Shown here: positions 42,499 to 51,258 of the stretch, piece after piece
Position numbering within the stretch: the stretch's first letter is position 1
Layout: each line of letters opens with the position of its first letter
Origin: UBA11740 sp049273695
Lineage (GTDB): Bacteria > Acidobacteriota > Blastocatellia > Pyrinomonadales > Pyrinomonadaceae
DNA: 64,000 bases
Assembly (NCBI GenBank): GCA_049273695.1
Contig: JBASRE010000050.1
Location: 1-64,000 of the forward strand
Direction: 5' to 3'
Position numbers and translations under genes: made by a program
Notes under the pieces: model-generated
What the model was told of the DNA's origin: nothing
Databases searched by the model: none
Seen by the model: only the letters and a program-made list of their open reading frames with translations

Positions 42499-45132
42499 CT
42501 AACGACCGCACGTTTGGCTCATGGAATCGCCAATCTTTCGTGTAGCGCACACCAGCGGAAGCTTCCAACCTTCGACCGGAGTACCTTCGACGGTGAGATG
42601 GCTCGCGAGATAGGCAAGTCTTTGCGTCTCAGGGCCGCGCCCGATTTCGAACCGCTGTTTCAAGTAGTAAGGCGGGATGGATTGATAGTTGAGCGTGACG
42701 CGCACCGAGACGATTGCGCGGGTGCGCTCGTTCAGCGGAATGCGATAAATGAGATTGTCCGCGCCCGTTGCGCCCGACTTTCCGTCGTAATCAGGATCGC
42801 GTTCTGCGTCGCCATGCGGACTGGTGAATTCGGCGAGCGGCCCGTCAGTGCGCCAGCCTTTCGGTAAAAATCGATTGTTCTTGAGCGGATGATCCAGTCC
42901 GACGAAGCTCGTCGTGATCTTCCCTTCCGGGTCGGCAATGACCTCTTCGTAAATCTGGGCCTGAGACTCATCGGTGATCGTCTGGTGATGTGGTTGCCAT
43001 ACCTGCTTGCGCGTGGTGGGATCGAAAAAGAATTCCGTCGGCAGAACTTCTTCCCCCGTTCCCTTCACAATCGCGCCGACACTGTTCGTTCGTCCTGACG
43101 CCCACACGACATTGCCCTTTTCGTCCAACGCTTCGAAAGTGAGAAACGCGCGCCGGAAAGCCACGCCGGACGGAAGACTGTGACCGGCGAGATTCTCAAT
43201 TCGCACCTGCGCCTCAATGAATTGATCGGCCTGTTTTAACGACGTGACGGAAATTTTTGCCGTCTGTTCCCGCGCCATCTCAGTGCTTGAACGTTGCGCG
43301 GTGATCAGACCGAGTGTGCCTTCCGCAAACATGTAGTCGGAAGTGCGTATGCCGAGGATGTCCGGAAACTGCTGGAACATCATCTGTCCAAATTGATTAA
43401 GCGCGACCAGCGTGTGGCGCGCGTACTTGTCGCGCACCGGCAGCGTGATGTCTTTGTTTGGCGCGCGGCCGTCCGTGAACGGATACGTTTCGTCTTCGAT
43501 GTTCGCGATGCGAAACCTCAGATCTAGATCGCGCAGCTTCGTCGGCATGTGACAATCCTGACAGGTTTTCGCTTGCGCCCGATCGAACGGCTCGCGCTCA
43601 TTCTGGTACACGCTGTTCTGCCATTCGGGATAAGTCATCTGCTCGTGAAATTCTTTCGGCTTGCCGTTCTTGTCCTTAACCTGGCGGCCGTTTTTGTCGA
43701 ACACCGGCAGTATCACCGTGTGGCAACTGCCGCACAGCGCTGAGGTTTTAATGTGCGGAGTTTCGCGCGGAGTAATTCCGAGTGCGTTCTTCATCGGCAG
43801 TTCGGTGGGTTTCTCGTACGGTCCGTTGGTTACATCAGGAGCGTCGAGCTTGAACTTGCCGGTGAATGTTTCAGGCTTGCCCAGGTCGTCTTTTGAGATT
43901 CGGTGACACGCGCTACATGAAACTCCGTCGCGCGCCAGCGCGCCGTACTTTCCATCCGGTTCGTCCGGCAGGGCATAAACCATATCGTGCTTGAACGGCT
44001 GGCCTTTGTCGGATTCGACCTGACGCTGACCCATCACGCCGTGACAGCGATAACAGGTGTTGTCGAAGAACGAGGCTTGTGACGGATAAAGCGTCTTTTC
44101 CGACTCGAGCTGCGCGTGAAATATCGGATCGCGACCCGACAAGCCCATCAGCGAAGCTCGCCATTCAGTGTATTGCGACAGGTTTACGGGCTTGTTTCCG
44201 TAAGGACCGTATTGCATGGCCATGTTTTCGCCGGACGCGCCATGACAGCCGAGACACTGGCTCGAAGTGAGGAAACCTTTCGGTCCGCCCGCTTCGGGAA
44301 TGACGTGATCAAGAGATTCCCCGGGGAAACTCTTCACCGCTTTTGGTGAAACCACGGACAAGCCAGCGAACAGCTTCAGGAAATTTGGATCCGGACTTTG
44401 CCGCGGCTTCGCAAACTGGCCGACGGCGAACGGACTGGTTTCCGCCATCTGTTGATGTTCGTTCCTGGGGTCCTGGAAGACGGCGCCCGGAATCGGCGGC
44501 GGGGATGCAATTCTGAACGTGAGCGGATCGTGTTCGACGTTTCGCAGATCGATGAACGTCGATTCTTTGGCTGCGGACGCGTGACAGCGCAGACAGTAAA
44601 GACCAAAACCTGAGTCTGGATAATCGATGGCTGGATTGTCAGGCGTGTAGCCCGGCGCGTGATAAGACCAGTACCAACCGTCGAAGGACGCCTTGCGATC
44701 TTTGACCATCACCGTCCAGCCGCGGAGCTTCGCATCCTGTTTGGCCGGATCGCGAAACATCTCTTTCACGATTACCGCGCCATCGACAATCTCGCCCTCA
44801 CGATTTCTCTTCTTGAGCCAGTCCCACGCTTCCGGCGAGTAGAAAATCTTCACGGCGTTATGCGTGCCAAAGGACTTACCCATGATAAACGGGCCAGTAT
44901 TACGGATTTCGCGATCGGTCACCCAGTTTTGATAACAACGCTTTTCGAGAAATGCGTAAAGAGTCTTCTGAAAAGCTTTCGTGCCGACTTCGCTCGGACG
45001 CGGCAAAGGAAAAGCGATGTCGCACGGGCCGGTCGGATTGGACTGTTGGGCGTCGCTCGTCAGTGTCAGCGCCAGCGGGCTCATCAGCAGCAACGTTAGG
45101 GTCGCAACTTTAAAGAGGGTGCGGGGGTTCAT
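42499..45132 (-). CDS. Hexaheme c-type cytochrome, secreted
   Basis: The start at 45132 (MNPRTLFKVATLTLLLMSPLALTL) gives a signal peptide, and the protein is about 877 residues long. Six CxxCH heme-attachment motifs are visible: CLRCH, CLGCH, CYRCH, CSACH, CGSCH and CQDCH, the last near the middle. The C-terminal 370 residues have no heme and look beta-rich (QVRIENLAGHSLPSGVAFRRAFLTFEALDEKG). It is probably a periplasmic or extracytoplasmic electron carrier or oxidase. Several Acidobacteriota genomes carry such large multiheme proteins of unknown partner. There is no close cytochrome-synthesis gene in the neighbourhood. Confidence 0.85.
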   Translation of the reverse strand: MNPRTLFKVATLTLLLMSPLALTLTSDAQQSNPTGPCDIAFPLPRPSEVGTKAFQKTLYAFLEKRCYQNWVTDREIRNTGPFIMGKSFGTHNAVKIFYSPEAWDWLKKRNREGEIVDGAVIVKEMFRDPAKQDAKLRGWTVMVKDRKASFDGWYWSYHAPGYTPDNPAIDYPDSGFGLYCLRCHASAAKESTFIDLRNVEHDPLTFRIASPPPIPGAVFQDPRNEHQQMAETSPFAVGQFAKPRQSPDPNFLKLFAGLSVVSPKAVKSFPGESLDHVIPEAGGPKGFLTSSQCLGCHGASGENMAMQYGPYGNKPVNLSQYTEWRASLMGLSGRDPIFHAQLESEKTLYPSQASFFDNTCYRCHGVMGQRQVESDKGQPFKHDMVYALPDEPDGKYGALARDGVSCSACHRISKDDLGKPETFTGKFKLDAPDVTNGPYEKPTELPMKNALGITPRETPHIKTSALCGSCHTVILPVFDKNGRQVKDKNGKPKEFHEQMTYPEWQNSVYQNEREPFDRAQAKTCQDCHMPTKLRDLDLRFRIANIEDETYPFTDGRAPNKDITLPVRDKYARHTLVALNQFGQMMFQQFPDILGIRTSDYMFAEGTLGLITAQRSSTEMAREQTAKISVTSLKQADQFIEAQVRIENLAGHSLPSGVAFRRAFLTFEALDEKGNVVWASGRTNSVGAIVKGTGEEVLPTEFFFDPTTRKQVWQPHHQTITDESQAQIYEEVIADPEGKITTSFVGLDHPLKNNRFLPKGWRTDGPLAEFTSPHGDAERDPDYDGKSGATGADNLIYRIPLNERTRAIVSVRVTLNYQSIPPYYLKQRFEIGRGPETQRLAYLASHLTVEGTPVEGWKLPLVCATRKIGDSMSQTCGR

Positions 45133-45219
45133 AGATGTCGTCGCAGTGGGCGGCGTACATACTAATTTAAGTTGCGCCGAACCGGGAAGAAGAATTTTTG
45201 AGTTTGCTTTTCCTTTGTG

Positions 45220-45303
45220 CGTCTTTGTGAATCTCCGTGTCTCTGTGGTTACCAATCGTTACTCACCACAGAGACAGGGAGGTATCACTGAGGCACACAG
45301 AGG
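45220..45303. repeat. CTCTGTGGT palindromic repeat
   Basis: GTGTCTCTGTGGTTACC and CACCACAGAGACAGGG are inverted arms around a short centre, flanked by CTTTGTG and CACACAGAGG ends. It lies in the divergent intergenic region between the cytochrome and cNMP-protein genes. Confidence 0.6.
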
Positions 45304-45436
45304 AAAGCGATAAGGATTAACGGCTTGCACCGCAAAACTCTGAATGGCAAGATGCCGAAGTCTGTAGCGCAAATTGATAATTTGCGATCTGACTGCGCAA
45401 GTTAACAACTTGCGGTACAGCGCCGCTCATCGACGG

Positions 45437-46138
45437 ATGGATTACACCCTCTTAATCGGCCAACTCTCCGGACATCTCGCTTCCATCCTAACGATGGTCG
45501 CGTATCTGCTGCGAGACATTCTCTGGCTGCGCTTTCTCACGATCCTTTCGTGTTTTGCCGGCATCCTTTTCAACTATGTCGTGCCCGCGACGCCTTTGTG
45601 GACCGTGATTTGGTGGAACGTGCTGTTCGCGGTCATCAACATTGTCCAGATCGCCATCATCATCCGCGAACGTACCGGCATTGACTTCACTGAAGAAGAA
45701 AAGGAACTGCACGACACGCTTTTCAAAAACTTCGCGCCGTTCGAGTTCATGAAGTTAATGCGCATCGCGCACTGGCGACAGGTCGCGCCGGGCGACATCC
45801 TGGCGGTTGAGGGACAGACGCTTGATGAAGTCATGATGATTTACAACGGGCGCCTTTCGGTCGAACGCGGTGGCAAAGTATTCGCGGAGTTGCTGGATGG
45901 CAACTTCATCGGCGAAGTGAGTTTCATCAGCGGCGGCGCCGCCACGGCGACCGTGCGCGCCGTCGAACCAACCCGTTACCTGGCGTGGTCAAAGAAAGAG
46001 ATCGACGGGCTTCTGAATCGGAATCCGACCATGCGGCTGGCCATGCAAGCGTTGTTGAGCAGTGACTTAAGCAGGAAGCTGGCGCGCCGTGCGCCGTCGT
46101 TTGAAGCAAAAATACCGGTGACTTTGGCCAGAGACTGA
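45437..46138 (+). CDS. Popeye-like membrane protein with cyclic-nucleotide-binding domain
   Basis: The 233-residue protein has three hydrophobic segments in the first 80 residues (ASILTMVAYLLRD; LRFLTILSCFAGILFNYVV; VIWWNVLFAVINIVQIAIII). A cNMP-binding-like domain then runs from about 105 (HWRQVAPGDILAVEGQTLDEVMMIYNGRLSVERGGKVFAELLDGNFIGEVSFISGG). This is the Popeye/POPDC-like arrangement also found in bacteria. The phosphate-binding cassette (FIGEVSFISGGAATATVRA) keeps Gly-Glu but lacks the canonical Arg of CRP. It may sense a nucleotide at the membrane; there is no effector gene nearby. Confidence 0.8.
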   Translation: MDYTLLIGQLSGHLASILTMVAYLLRDILWLRFLTILSCFAGILFNYVVPATPLWTVIWWNVLFAVINIVQIAIIIRERTGIDFTEEEKELHDTLFKNFAPFEFMKLMRIAHWRQVAPGDILAVEGQTLDEVMMIYNGRLSVERGGKVFAELLDGNFIGEVSFISGGAATATVRAVEPTRYLAWSKKEIDGLLNRNPTMRLAMQALLSSDLSRKLARRAPSFEAKIPVTLARD

Positions 46139-46164
46139 TCCAGACACCCTGTTCGCGACCGTTT

Positions 46165-46226
46165 AGCGGCGGGCTACCGCCCGCCGTCCCACCGATCTGG
46201 CGGGCAGTAGCCCGCCTCTAAACGCA
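46165..46226. repeat. REP-like palindrome
   Basis: GCGGGCTACCGCCCGCCGTC and GGCGGGCAGTAGCCCGCC are inverted arms. It is related to the GGGCGACAG/CGGGC repeats at 16.8, 48.1 and 59.5 kb. Confidence 0.6.
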
Positions 46227-46393
46227 GGTCGGGATTACTTGCCGATCTTCCTCACGCGCGACGGCTCGACTGTTCGCCGTGCTCGGGATATTCGGTCGTA
46301 ACTCCCTCACCCAGTCGCGCTCTGATTCACCTACTCTTTCGAGATCAAAACACCTACAAGACCAAACTTTTCAGCATCGTCCCTCCCACTGGG

Positions 46394-46421
46394 TTGACAT
46401 TATATTTAGAATTAGTATAAT
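46394..46421 (+). promoter_or_regulatory. Promoter with overlapping Fur/PerR-like operator
   Basis: TTGACA (46394-46399) and TATAAT (46416-46421) are a consensus sigma-70 promoter with 16-bp spacing. An AT-rich palindrome with arms ATTATA (46399-46404) and TATAAT (46416-46421) fills the spacer, as expected for a Fur-family binding site. The start codon lies only 9 bp after the -10 box, so the fur-like mRNA is probably leaderless or nearly so. Confidence 0.7.
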
Positions 46422-46430
46422 TCGCACTTC

Positions 46431-46862
46431 ATGGCGACCACGCACAAAGGAACAAAGCGAGGCAGCGAACTGCGGCCACGGGGGCTTACCCGGCAGCGTC
46501 GTTTGGTGCTGGATCTGGTGCGCACGAAGGACGAGCACCCGACGGCGGCTGAAGTCTTCGAACAAGCCAGCAAGACGATGCCCGGCATTAGCTTTGCGAC
46601 GGTTTACAACTCGCTGCGTTACCTGAAAGACGCGGGAATGATTCGCGAAATCGCGTCATTTGGAAAAAGTCCGAGCCGCTATGACAGCGAAACTTACCGT
46701 CATGATCATGCCGTCTGTTCATCGTGCGGCAATCTGGTCGATTTTGATTTGCCGGGGACGGTGGAACTGATGCGATCAGCCGCGCGCGCCTCGCACTTCA
46801 AGGCCGAGTCGGTGCATTTGACGCTCGTCGGTCTTTGTCCGAAATGTCGGGAGAGTAAATAG
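46431..46862 (+). CDS. Fur-family regulator, PerR-like
   Basis: The 143-residue protein has a winged helix (LTRQRRLVLDLVRTKDEHPTAAEVFEQASKTMPGISFATVYNSLRYLKDAGMIREI) and a C-terminal metal-binding domain with RYDSETYRHDHAVCSSCG and VGLCPKCRESK, the two CxxC zinc pairs, plus His and Asp candidates for the regulatory site. The neighbouring 2-Cys peroxiredoxin suggests peroxide sensing of PerR type rather than iron sensing. The predicted operator in its own promoter points to autorepression. The gene has no ribosome site because its start is only 9 bp from the -10 box. Confidence 0.85.
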   Translation: MATTHKGTKRGSELRPRGLTRQRRLVLDLVRTKDEHPTAAEVFEQASKTMPGISFATVYNSLRYLKDAGMIREIASFGKSPSRYDSETYRHDHAVCSSCGNLVDFDLPGTVELMRSAARASHFKAESVHLTLVGLCPKCRESK

Positions 46863-46937
46863 AGAGTTCGTCTTAATTCTGAAACGTCGCGACGGTGAAT
46901 CCGCGCGACCACAATAGTCAATTACTTAGGAGGAAGA

Positions 46938-47516
46938 ATGTCAGCAACAGGAACAGCAATCGCAACAACTTACGATGCGTCGCAGGTAGGACAACCGGCG
47001 CCGGATTTTGAGATTCCATCAACCAAGAACATCGAAAAATTGAACGAGCCGGTGAAGCTTTCAGATTATCAGGGCAAGTGGGTCGTTCTGCTTTTTTATC
47101 CGTTGGATTTTACTTTCGTTTGTCCCACCGAACTTACAGCGTTCAGCGATCGCTATGAGGACTTCGAAGGAATTGGCGCGGAGATAATCGGCATCTCGAC
47201 CGACTCAGCTTTCTCGCATCGCGCCTGGCTGCAAACACCGCGCGACAAGGGCGGCGTTGAAGGCCTTCGCTTCCCGCTCGGCGCCGACATCACGAAGAGC
47301 ATGTCGCGCGACTACGGCGTGCTGATCGAAGATCGCGGCATCGCCCTGCGCGGTTTGTTCGTGATCGATCCGGAAGGCGTCCTGCGTTACAAGGTCGTGC
47401 ACGACCTGAATATCGGGCGTTCGGCCGAAGAGACACTGCGCGTGATCCAGGCGCTTCAGACCGGCGGTCTTTGCCAGGCTGAGTGGCGTCCAGGTCAGGA
47501 AACTATCAAGACGTAG
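46938..47516 (+). CDS. ahpC: 2-Cys peroxiredoxin (AhpC type)
   Basis: The 192-residue protein has the peroxidatic site FYPLDFTFVCPTELTAFSD (Cys in VCP) at about residues 55-65 and a resolving Cys near the end (GGLCQAEWRPGQ). FEIPSTK and LRYKVVHDLNIGR fit typical 2-Cys peroxiredoxins. It reduces hydrogen peroxide and alkyl hydroperoxides using a thioredoxin-like partner. It follows the PerR-like gene by 75 bp, has an AGGAGG ribosome site, and is followed by a thioredoxin-like gene, forming a peroxide-defence cluster. No AhpF is present. Confidence 0.92.
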   Translation: MSATGTAIATTYDASQVGQPAPDFEIPSTKNIEKLNEPVKLSDYQGKWVVLLFYPLDFTFVCPTELTAFSDRYEDFEGIGAEIIGISTDSAFSHRAWLQTPRDKGGVEGLRFPLGADITKSMSRDYGVLIEDRGIALRGLFVIDPEGVLRYKVVHDLNIGRSAEETLRVIQALQTGGLCQAEWRPGQETIKT

Positions 47517-47594
47517 GGGTTCGTAACGTTTGTCCTATCGGTCCCATTCGTCCCATAGGCTTTATGGGACTTATGGGACCGAGGAGATTTCATC

Positions 47595-48080
47595 ATGCCA
47601 ATGAGAATTGGAACACCGCTGCCTTCGCTCGAAGGCGCAACCGAATGGCTGAAAGGTTCAGCCGAAGAAGTATCGAACGACGCCGAAGGGCATCCGGTCC
47701 TGATTCACTTCTGGTCAGTGAGCTGCGGGATGTGTAAAGACAATCTGCCGCGCGTGGCCGAATGGCGTGAAGCCTACCGCGACGCCGGCTTGCGCGTCAT
47801 CGCCATTCACATGCCGCGTTACCCCGAAGACATGAATGTTGATTCCGTGCGTGACGCAGTCGCGAAATACGAGATCAACGATTCGCTGGCCGTCGACAAC
47901 GAGCACAAACTACGCGACGCGTTTCAGAATGAAAACGGCTATGTGCCTGCGTATTACCTGTTCGACGGGCACCACAAATTGAAGAGCTTTGCGGCAGGAG
48001 AATTTGGTGTGAAAGTCATTGCCCCGGCAATCGAGCGGATGCTGGGCGCTCCTAAGCTTGCGGAGCAAGCGACGGCATAA
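47595..48080 (+). CDS. Thioredoxin-like (TlpA/redoxin) protein, cytoplasmic
   Basis: The 161-residue protein has a thioredoxin fold: HPVLIHFWSVSCGMCKDNLPRVAEW contains the CGMC active site, and VPAYYLFDGHHKLKSF contains the cis-Pro region. It lacks a signal peptide, so it acts in the cytoplasm. Its place directly after the peroxiredoxin gene suggests it could be the electron donor for that enzyme. An in-frame start at 47595 follows the GAGGAGATTTC ribosome region. Confidence 0.85.
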   Translation: MPMRIGTPLPSLEGATEWLKGSAEEVSNDAEGHPVLIHFWSVSCGMCKDNLPRVAEWREAYRDAGLRVIAIHMPRYPEDMNVDSVRDAVAKYEINDSLAVDNEHKLRDAFQNENGYVPAYYLFDGHHKLKSFAAGEFGVKVIAPAIERMLGAPKLAEQATA

Positions 48081-48330
48081 AGCCTGGGGCGTAAGCCCCA
48101 GGGATACATCAATTCAAAATTCGTAAGCCCGCGGAGCGGGCGACAGTGCCGACAATTCTCGGTCGTTCTGTCGCCCGCTCCGCGGGCTTAACTTCTTTCT
48201 ATCTTGACCTCGGGTTTCGCTTCGCTACACCCCAGGGCAGGGTCCCCAGCCGAGCTGCTCGGCTGGGGTGCTAGACTTTATGCTGACGCCTGCTCCGCAG
48301 GCTCGATTCGCCGCGTTGCCGTCTGAGCCG
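48081..48330. repeat. REP-like repeat cluster
   Basis: Several short palindromes (GGGGCGTAAGCCCC, GCCCGCGGAGCGGGCGACAG and its inverted copy GTCGCCCGCTCCGCGGGC, CCCCAGCCGAGCTGCTCGGC) fill the gap between convergent genes. Similar units occur at 16.8-17.1 kb and 59.5-59.7 kb. Confidence 0.75.
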
Positions 48331-48332
48331 AT

Positions 48333-50177
48333 TCACAACCTACAGATCAGCAACTCCCGCTCGTAAACCATCTCAGGCGGCAGTCGATCGTGAAGATCGA
48401 GGAAGAGCTCTTCGTGTCCCAGCACTTCCTGACGCCACGCGCTGCGATCGGATGACTGAAGTTCGTCGAACTTCTCTTTCGGAAAATCCAAACCTTCCCA
48501 TTCCAGGTCCTCGTAACGCGGCGCCCAGCCGATCGGCGTCTCCTGACCAAGCGCGCGGCCGCGCGAGCGATCCACGATCCATTTCAGCACGCGCATGTTT
48601 TCGCTGAAGCCCGGCCAAAGGAAATTACCGTCTTTGTCCTTGCGGAACCAGTTCACGTGAAAGATGCGCGGCGTCTCGGTTAGCGAGCGCTGCATTTGAA
48701 TCCAGTGGCGGAAATAATCGCCCATGTGATAACCGCAGAACGGCAGCATCGCCATTGGGTCGCGACGCACTTTGCCGATCGCTCCGAACGCCGCCGCCGT
48801 CATTTCTGAGCCCATCGTGGCGCCGGTATAAACGCCGGAAGTCCAATTGAACGATTGATAGACCAGCGGCATCGTCGTCGCGCGGCGTCCGCCGAAAATG
48901 ATCGCGCTGATGGGAACGCCGTTCGGGTTCTCCCAGTCCGGATCGATCGTCGGACATTGTGAAGCAGGCGCCGTGAAGCGCGCGTTCGGATGCGCGGCTT
49001 TCGCGCCGCTCTCTTTCGCGATCGCGGGCGTCCACTTGTTGCCTTGCCAGTCAGTGCATTCTGCCGGCGGCTCGTCCGTCATGCCTTCCCACCAGACGCC
49101 TCCTTCAGGTGTCAACGCAACGTTGGTGAAGATGGAGTTCGTCGCAAGCGTCTTCATCGCGTTCGGATTCGTCTTCGCCGAGGTGCCCGGCGCGACGCCG
49201 AAGAAACCTGCTTCCGGATTGATTGCGCGCAGGCACCCTTCGGCGTCCGGCTTGATCCACGCGATGTCGTCGCCGACGGTATAAACCTTCCAGTCTTCGA
49301 ATCCCGCCGGCGGAATCAGCATCGCAAAGTTCGTCTTGCCACAGGCGCTTGGGAACGCCGCGGTGACGTAAGTCTTCTCGCCTTCGGGACTCTCGACGCC
49401 GACGATCAGCATGTGCTCAGCCATCCAGCCTTCGTCGCGCGCGATGTTTGAAGCGATGCGCAGCGCGAAACACTTTTTACCGAGCAGAGCGTTCCCGCCG
49501 TAACCCGACCCGAACGACCAAATCTCGCGAGTCTCGGGGAAATGGACGATGTACTTTTCAGTGTTGCAGGGCCAGGGCACGTCTTTCTCGCCATGCGTGA
49601 GCGGCGCGCCGACCGAATGCATGCACGGCACGACACGTTTGTAATCTTTGTCGATCTCGGCGTACACCGGCATGCCGATGCGCGCCATGATGCGCATGTT
49701 CACGACCACGTAAGGCGAGTCGGTGAGCTGCACGCCGATCTGCGCCATCGGCGAGCCGATCGGGCCCATGCTGAACGGCAGCACGTACATTGTCCGGCCG
49801 ACCATGGATCCATCAAATAGCTCCTTTAGCTTGCGTCGCATCTGAAACGGCTCTTCCCAATTGTTGGTCGGACCTGCCGCGTCTTTCGAGAGTGAGCAGA
49901 TGTAGGTGCGGTCTTCGACGCGCGCGACATCAGACGGGTGCGACCGCGCGTAGTAACAGCCCGGCCAAAGCTCTTCGTTCAGCTTGATGAACGTGCCGTT
50001 GGCGACCATTTCGGCCTTGAGGTACTCGTCTTCTTCGACTGAGCCATCGACCCAATGAATGGCGGCGGGCTTGGTCAGGTTCGCCATCTTTTCGACCCAA
50101 TTGAGCAGATGAACGTTAGTGCTGAGCGCTTTCGAAGTGTCTCGTTTGATCGATTTTTGAGTAACAGGAGAACTCAT
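48333..50177 (-). CDS. pckG: Phosphoenolpyruvate carboxykinase (GTP)
   Basis: The 614-residue enzyme has the GTP-type PEPCK layout: ARVEDRTYICSLSKDAAGPTNNW, YVLPFSMGPIGSPMAQIGVQLTDSPYVVVNMRIMARIG, HSVGAPL, the kinase loop FPSACGKTN and SGYGGNALLGKKCFALRIAS. It converts oxaloacetate and GTP to phosphoenolpyruvate, GDP and CO2 in gluconeogenesis. The length is as expected for the GTP family (about 600), not the ATP family (about 530). It is a monocistronic minus-strand gene. Confidence 0.95.
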   Translation of the reverse strand: MSSPVTQKSIKRDTSKALSTNVHLLNWVEKMANLTKPAAIHWVDGSVEEDEYLKAEMVANGTFIKLNEELWPGCYYARSHPSDVARVEDRTYICSLSKDAAGPTNNWEEPFQMRRKLKELFDGSMVGRTMYVLPFSMGPIGSPMAQIGVQLTDSPYVVVNMRIMARIGMPVYAEIDKDYKRVVPCMHSVGAPLTHGEKDVPWPCNTEKYIVHFPETREIWSFGSGYGGNALLGKKCFALRIASNIARDEGWMAEHMLIVGVESPEGEKTYVTAAFPSACGKTNFAMLIPPAGFEDWKVYTVGDDIAWIKPDAEGCLRAINPEAGFFGVAPGTSAKTNPNAMKTLATNSIFTNVALTPEGGVWWEGMTDEPPAECTDWQGNKWTPAIAKESGAKAAHPNARFTAPASQCPTIDPDWENPNGVPISAIIFGGRRATTMPLVYQSFNWTSGVYTGATMGSEMTAAAFGAIGKVRRDPMAMLPFCGYHMGDYFRHWIQMQRSLTETPRIFHVNWFRKDKDGNFLWPGFSENMRVLKWIVDRSRGRALGQETPIGWAPRYEDLEWEGLDFPKEKFDELQSSDRSAWRQEVLGHEELFLDLHDRLPPEMVYERELLICRL

Positions 50178-50293
50178 TAGTGACTCCGATCTATTGATGA
50201 AATGCGGGCTGAAATAATTGACCGTAAGTGTGACATCAGAGGGATTGTGGAGGCAAGTGCTTGTCAGAAGCCCGATCGTAACGGCGGGGCCAT

Positions 50294-50460
50294 GAGGTCA
50301 GTACCGAGAGCGGTAGCGACCGGGTCAGTCGTCAAAGTCGGGCAAATCAGCTCCTTGTCCATTTATCATGTACTCTACAGCTTTTGCGATACTTTGTTCA
50401 GTCCATAGGTATCTCTTAAAGTTGCATGACCCGGTCGCTACCGCTCTCGGTACTGACCTC
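50294..50460. mobile_element. MITE-like element with inverted ends (second copy)
   Basis: The 167-bp element has ends GAGGTCAGTACCGAGAGCGG with TAGCGACCGGGT and the complement GACCCGGTCGCTACCGCTCT to the right. Its interior shares GTCGTCAAAGTC and CTCCTTGTCC with the element at 21018-21145. The reading frame of the gene at 50470 extends into it but does not need it. Confidence 0.65.
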
Positions 50461-50469
50461 ATAGAGACA

Positions 50470-51117
50470 ATGGATCGCATGCCCTCCAGAGAAGCCTTCA
50501 CCGCGCAAGAGTGGAACCTGATTCAGCGGGTGAACACTCCCGCAAAAGTGCAGCGCTGGCTGACCGGCATGCCCTACAACTGGGAACGCCAGGGCGGCAC
50601 GTTGCGATCGTTTCGCGAGGTCGTCAAACGAAACGAAGCGCATTGTTTGGAAGCGGCCGTCGCCGCCGCAGTCATTCTCGAGCAGCATGGCTACCCGCCT
50701 TTGCTATTCGATCTTGAGTCGATCGATTTGCTCGATCACGTGCTCTTCGTTTTTCAGCAAAAGGGGCGCTGGGGATCGATTGCGCGTTCACGCGATATCG
50801 GTTTGCAGGGACGCAAGCCGGTGTTTCGAAGTTTGCGCGAACTGGTGTGGAGTTATTTCGATCCGTACATCGACATGACCGGCCGCATCAAAGGCTATGG
50901 TCTGACCAGCCTCTACGACCTCGGCCACTACGACTGGCGCTTCAATGCGCGGAACATGCACAAGATTGAAGATCACTTGCGCGCGATTCCGCACAAGAAG
51001 CTTCGCTCATCTAATCGTCGTTACGATTACTGGCACGAACGTTACCAGAAGTACAAAAAGCGATTTCCGCAGAAGTCGCCTTCGTACTATTCCAATCGGG
51101 ATGAGTGGATGCTATGA
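50470..51117 (+). CDS. Transglutaminase-like fold protein, unknown function
   Basis: The start at 50470 gives 215 residues; longer in-frame starts lie within the MITE-like element. The region NEAHCLEAAVAAAVILEQHGYPPLLFDLESIDLLDHVLFVF shows a Cys, then a His in DHV about 35 residues later, which matches the Cys-His layout of the transglutaminase/arylamine-acetyltransferase-like fold. The C-terminal tail is basic (YDYWHERYQKYKKRFPQKS). Its substrate and partner are unknown. Confidence 0.7.
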   Translation: MDRMPSREAFTAQEWNLIQRVNTPAKVQRWLTGMPYNWERQGGTLRSFREVVKRNEAHCLEAAVAAAVILEQHGYPPLLFDLESIDLLDHVLFVFQQKGRWGSIARSRDIGLQGRKPVFRSLRELVWSYFDPYIDMTGRIKGYGLTSLYDLGHYDWRFNARNMHKIEDHLRAIPHKKLRSSNRRYDYWHERYQKYKKRFPQKSPSYYSNRDEWML

Positions 51118-51258
51118 CGAAAGGCGGCGACTTTTTTGCGGATGTCACGCGAAAATAAAACTTCCGACCGAAGCGTCATTAACTGCGTCTAAAAGCGCGG
51201 TATTGACAGGTAGAGATATTATTTCATTTCTAAGTTTTTAGAACTCGGGAGGACAAGG

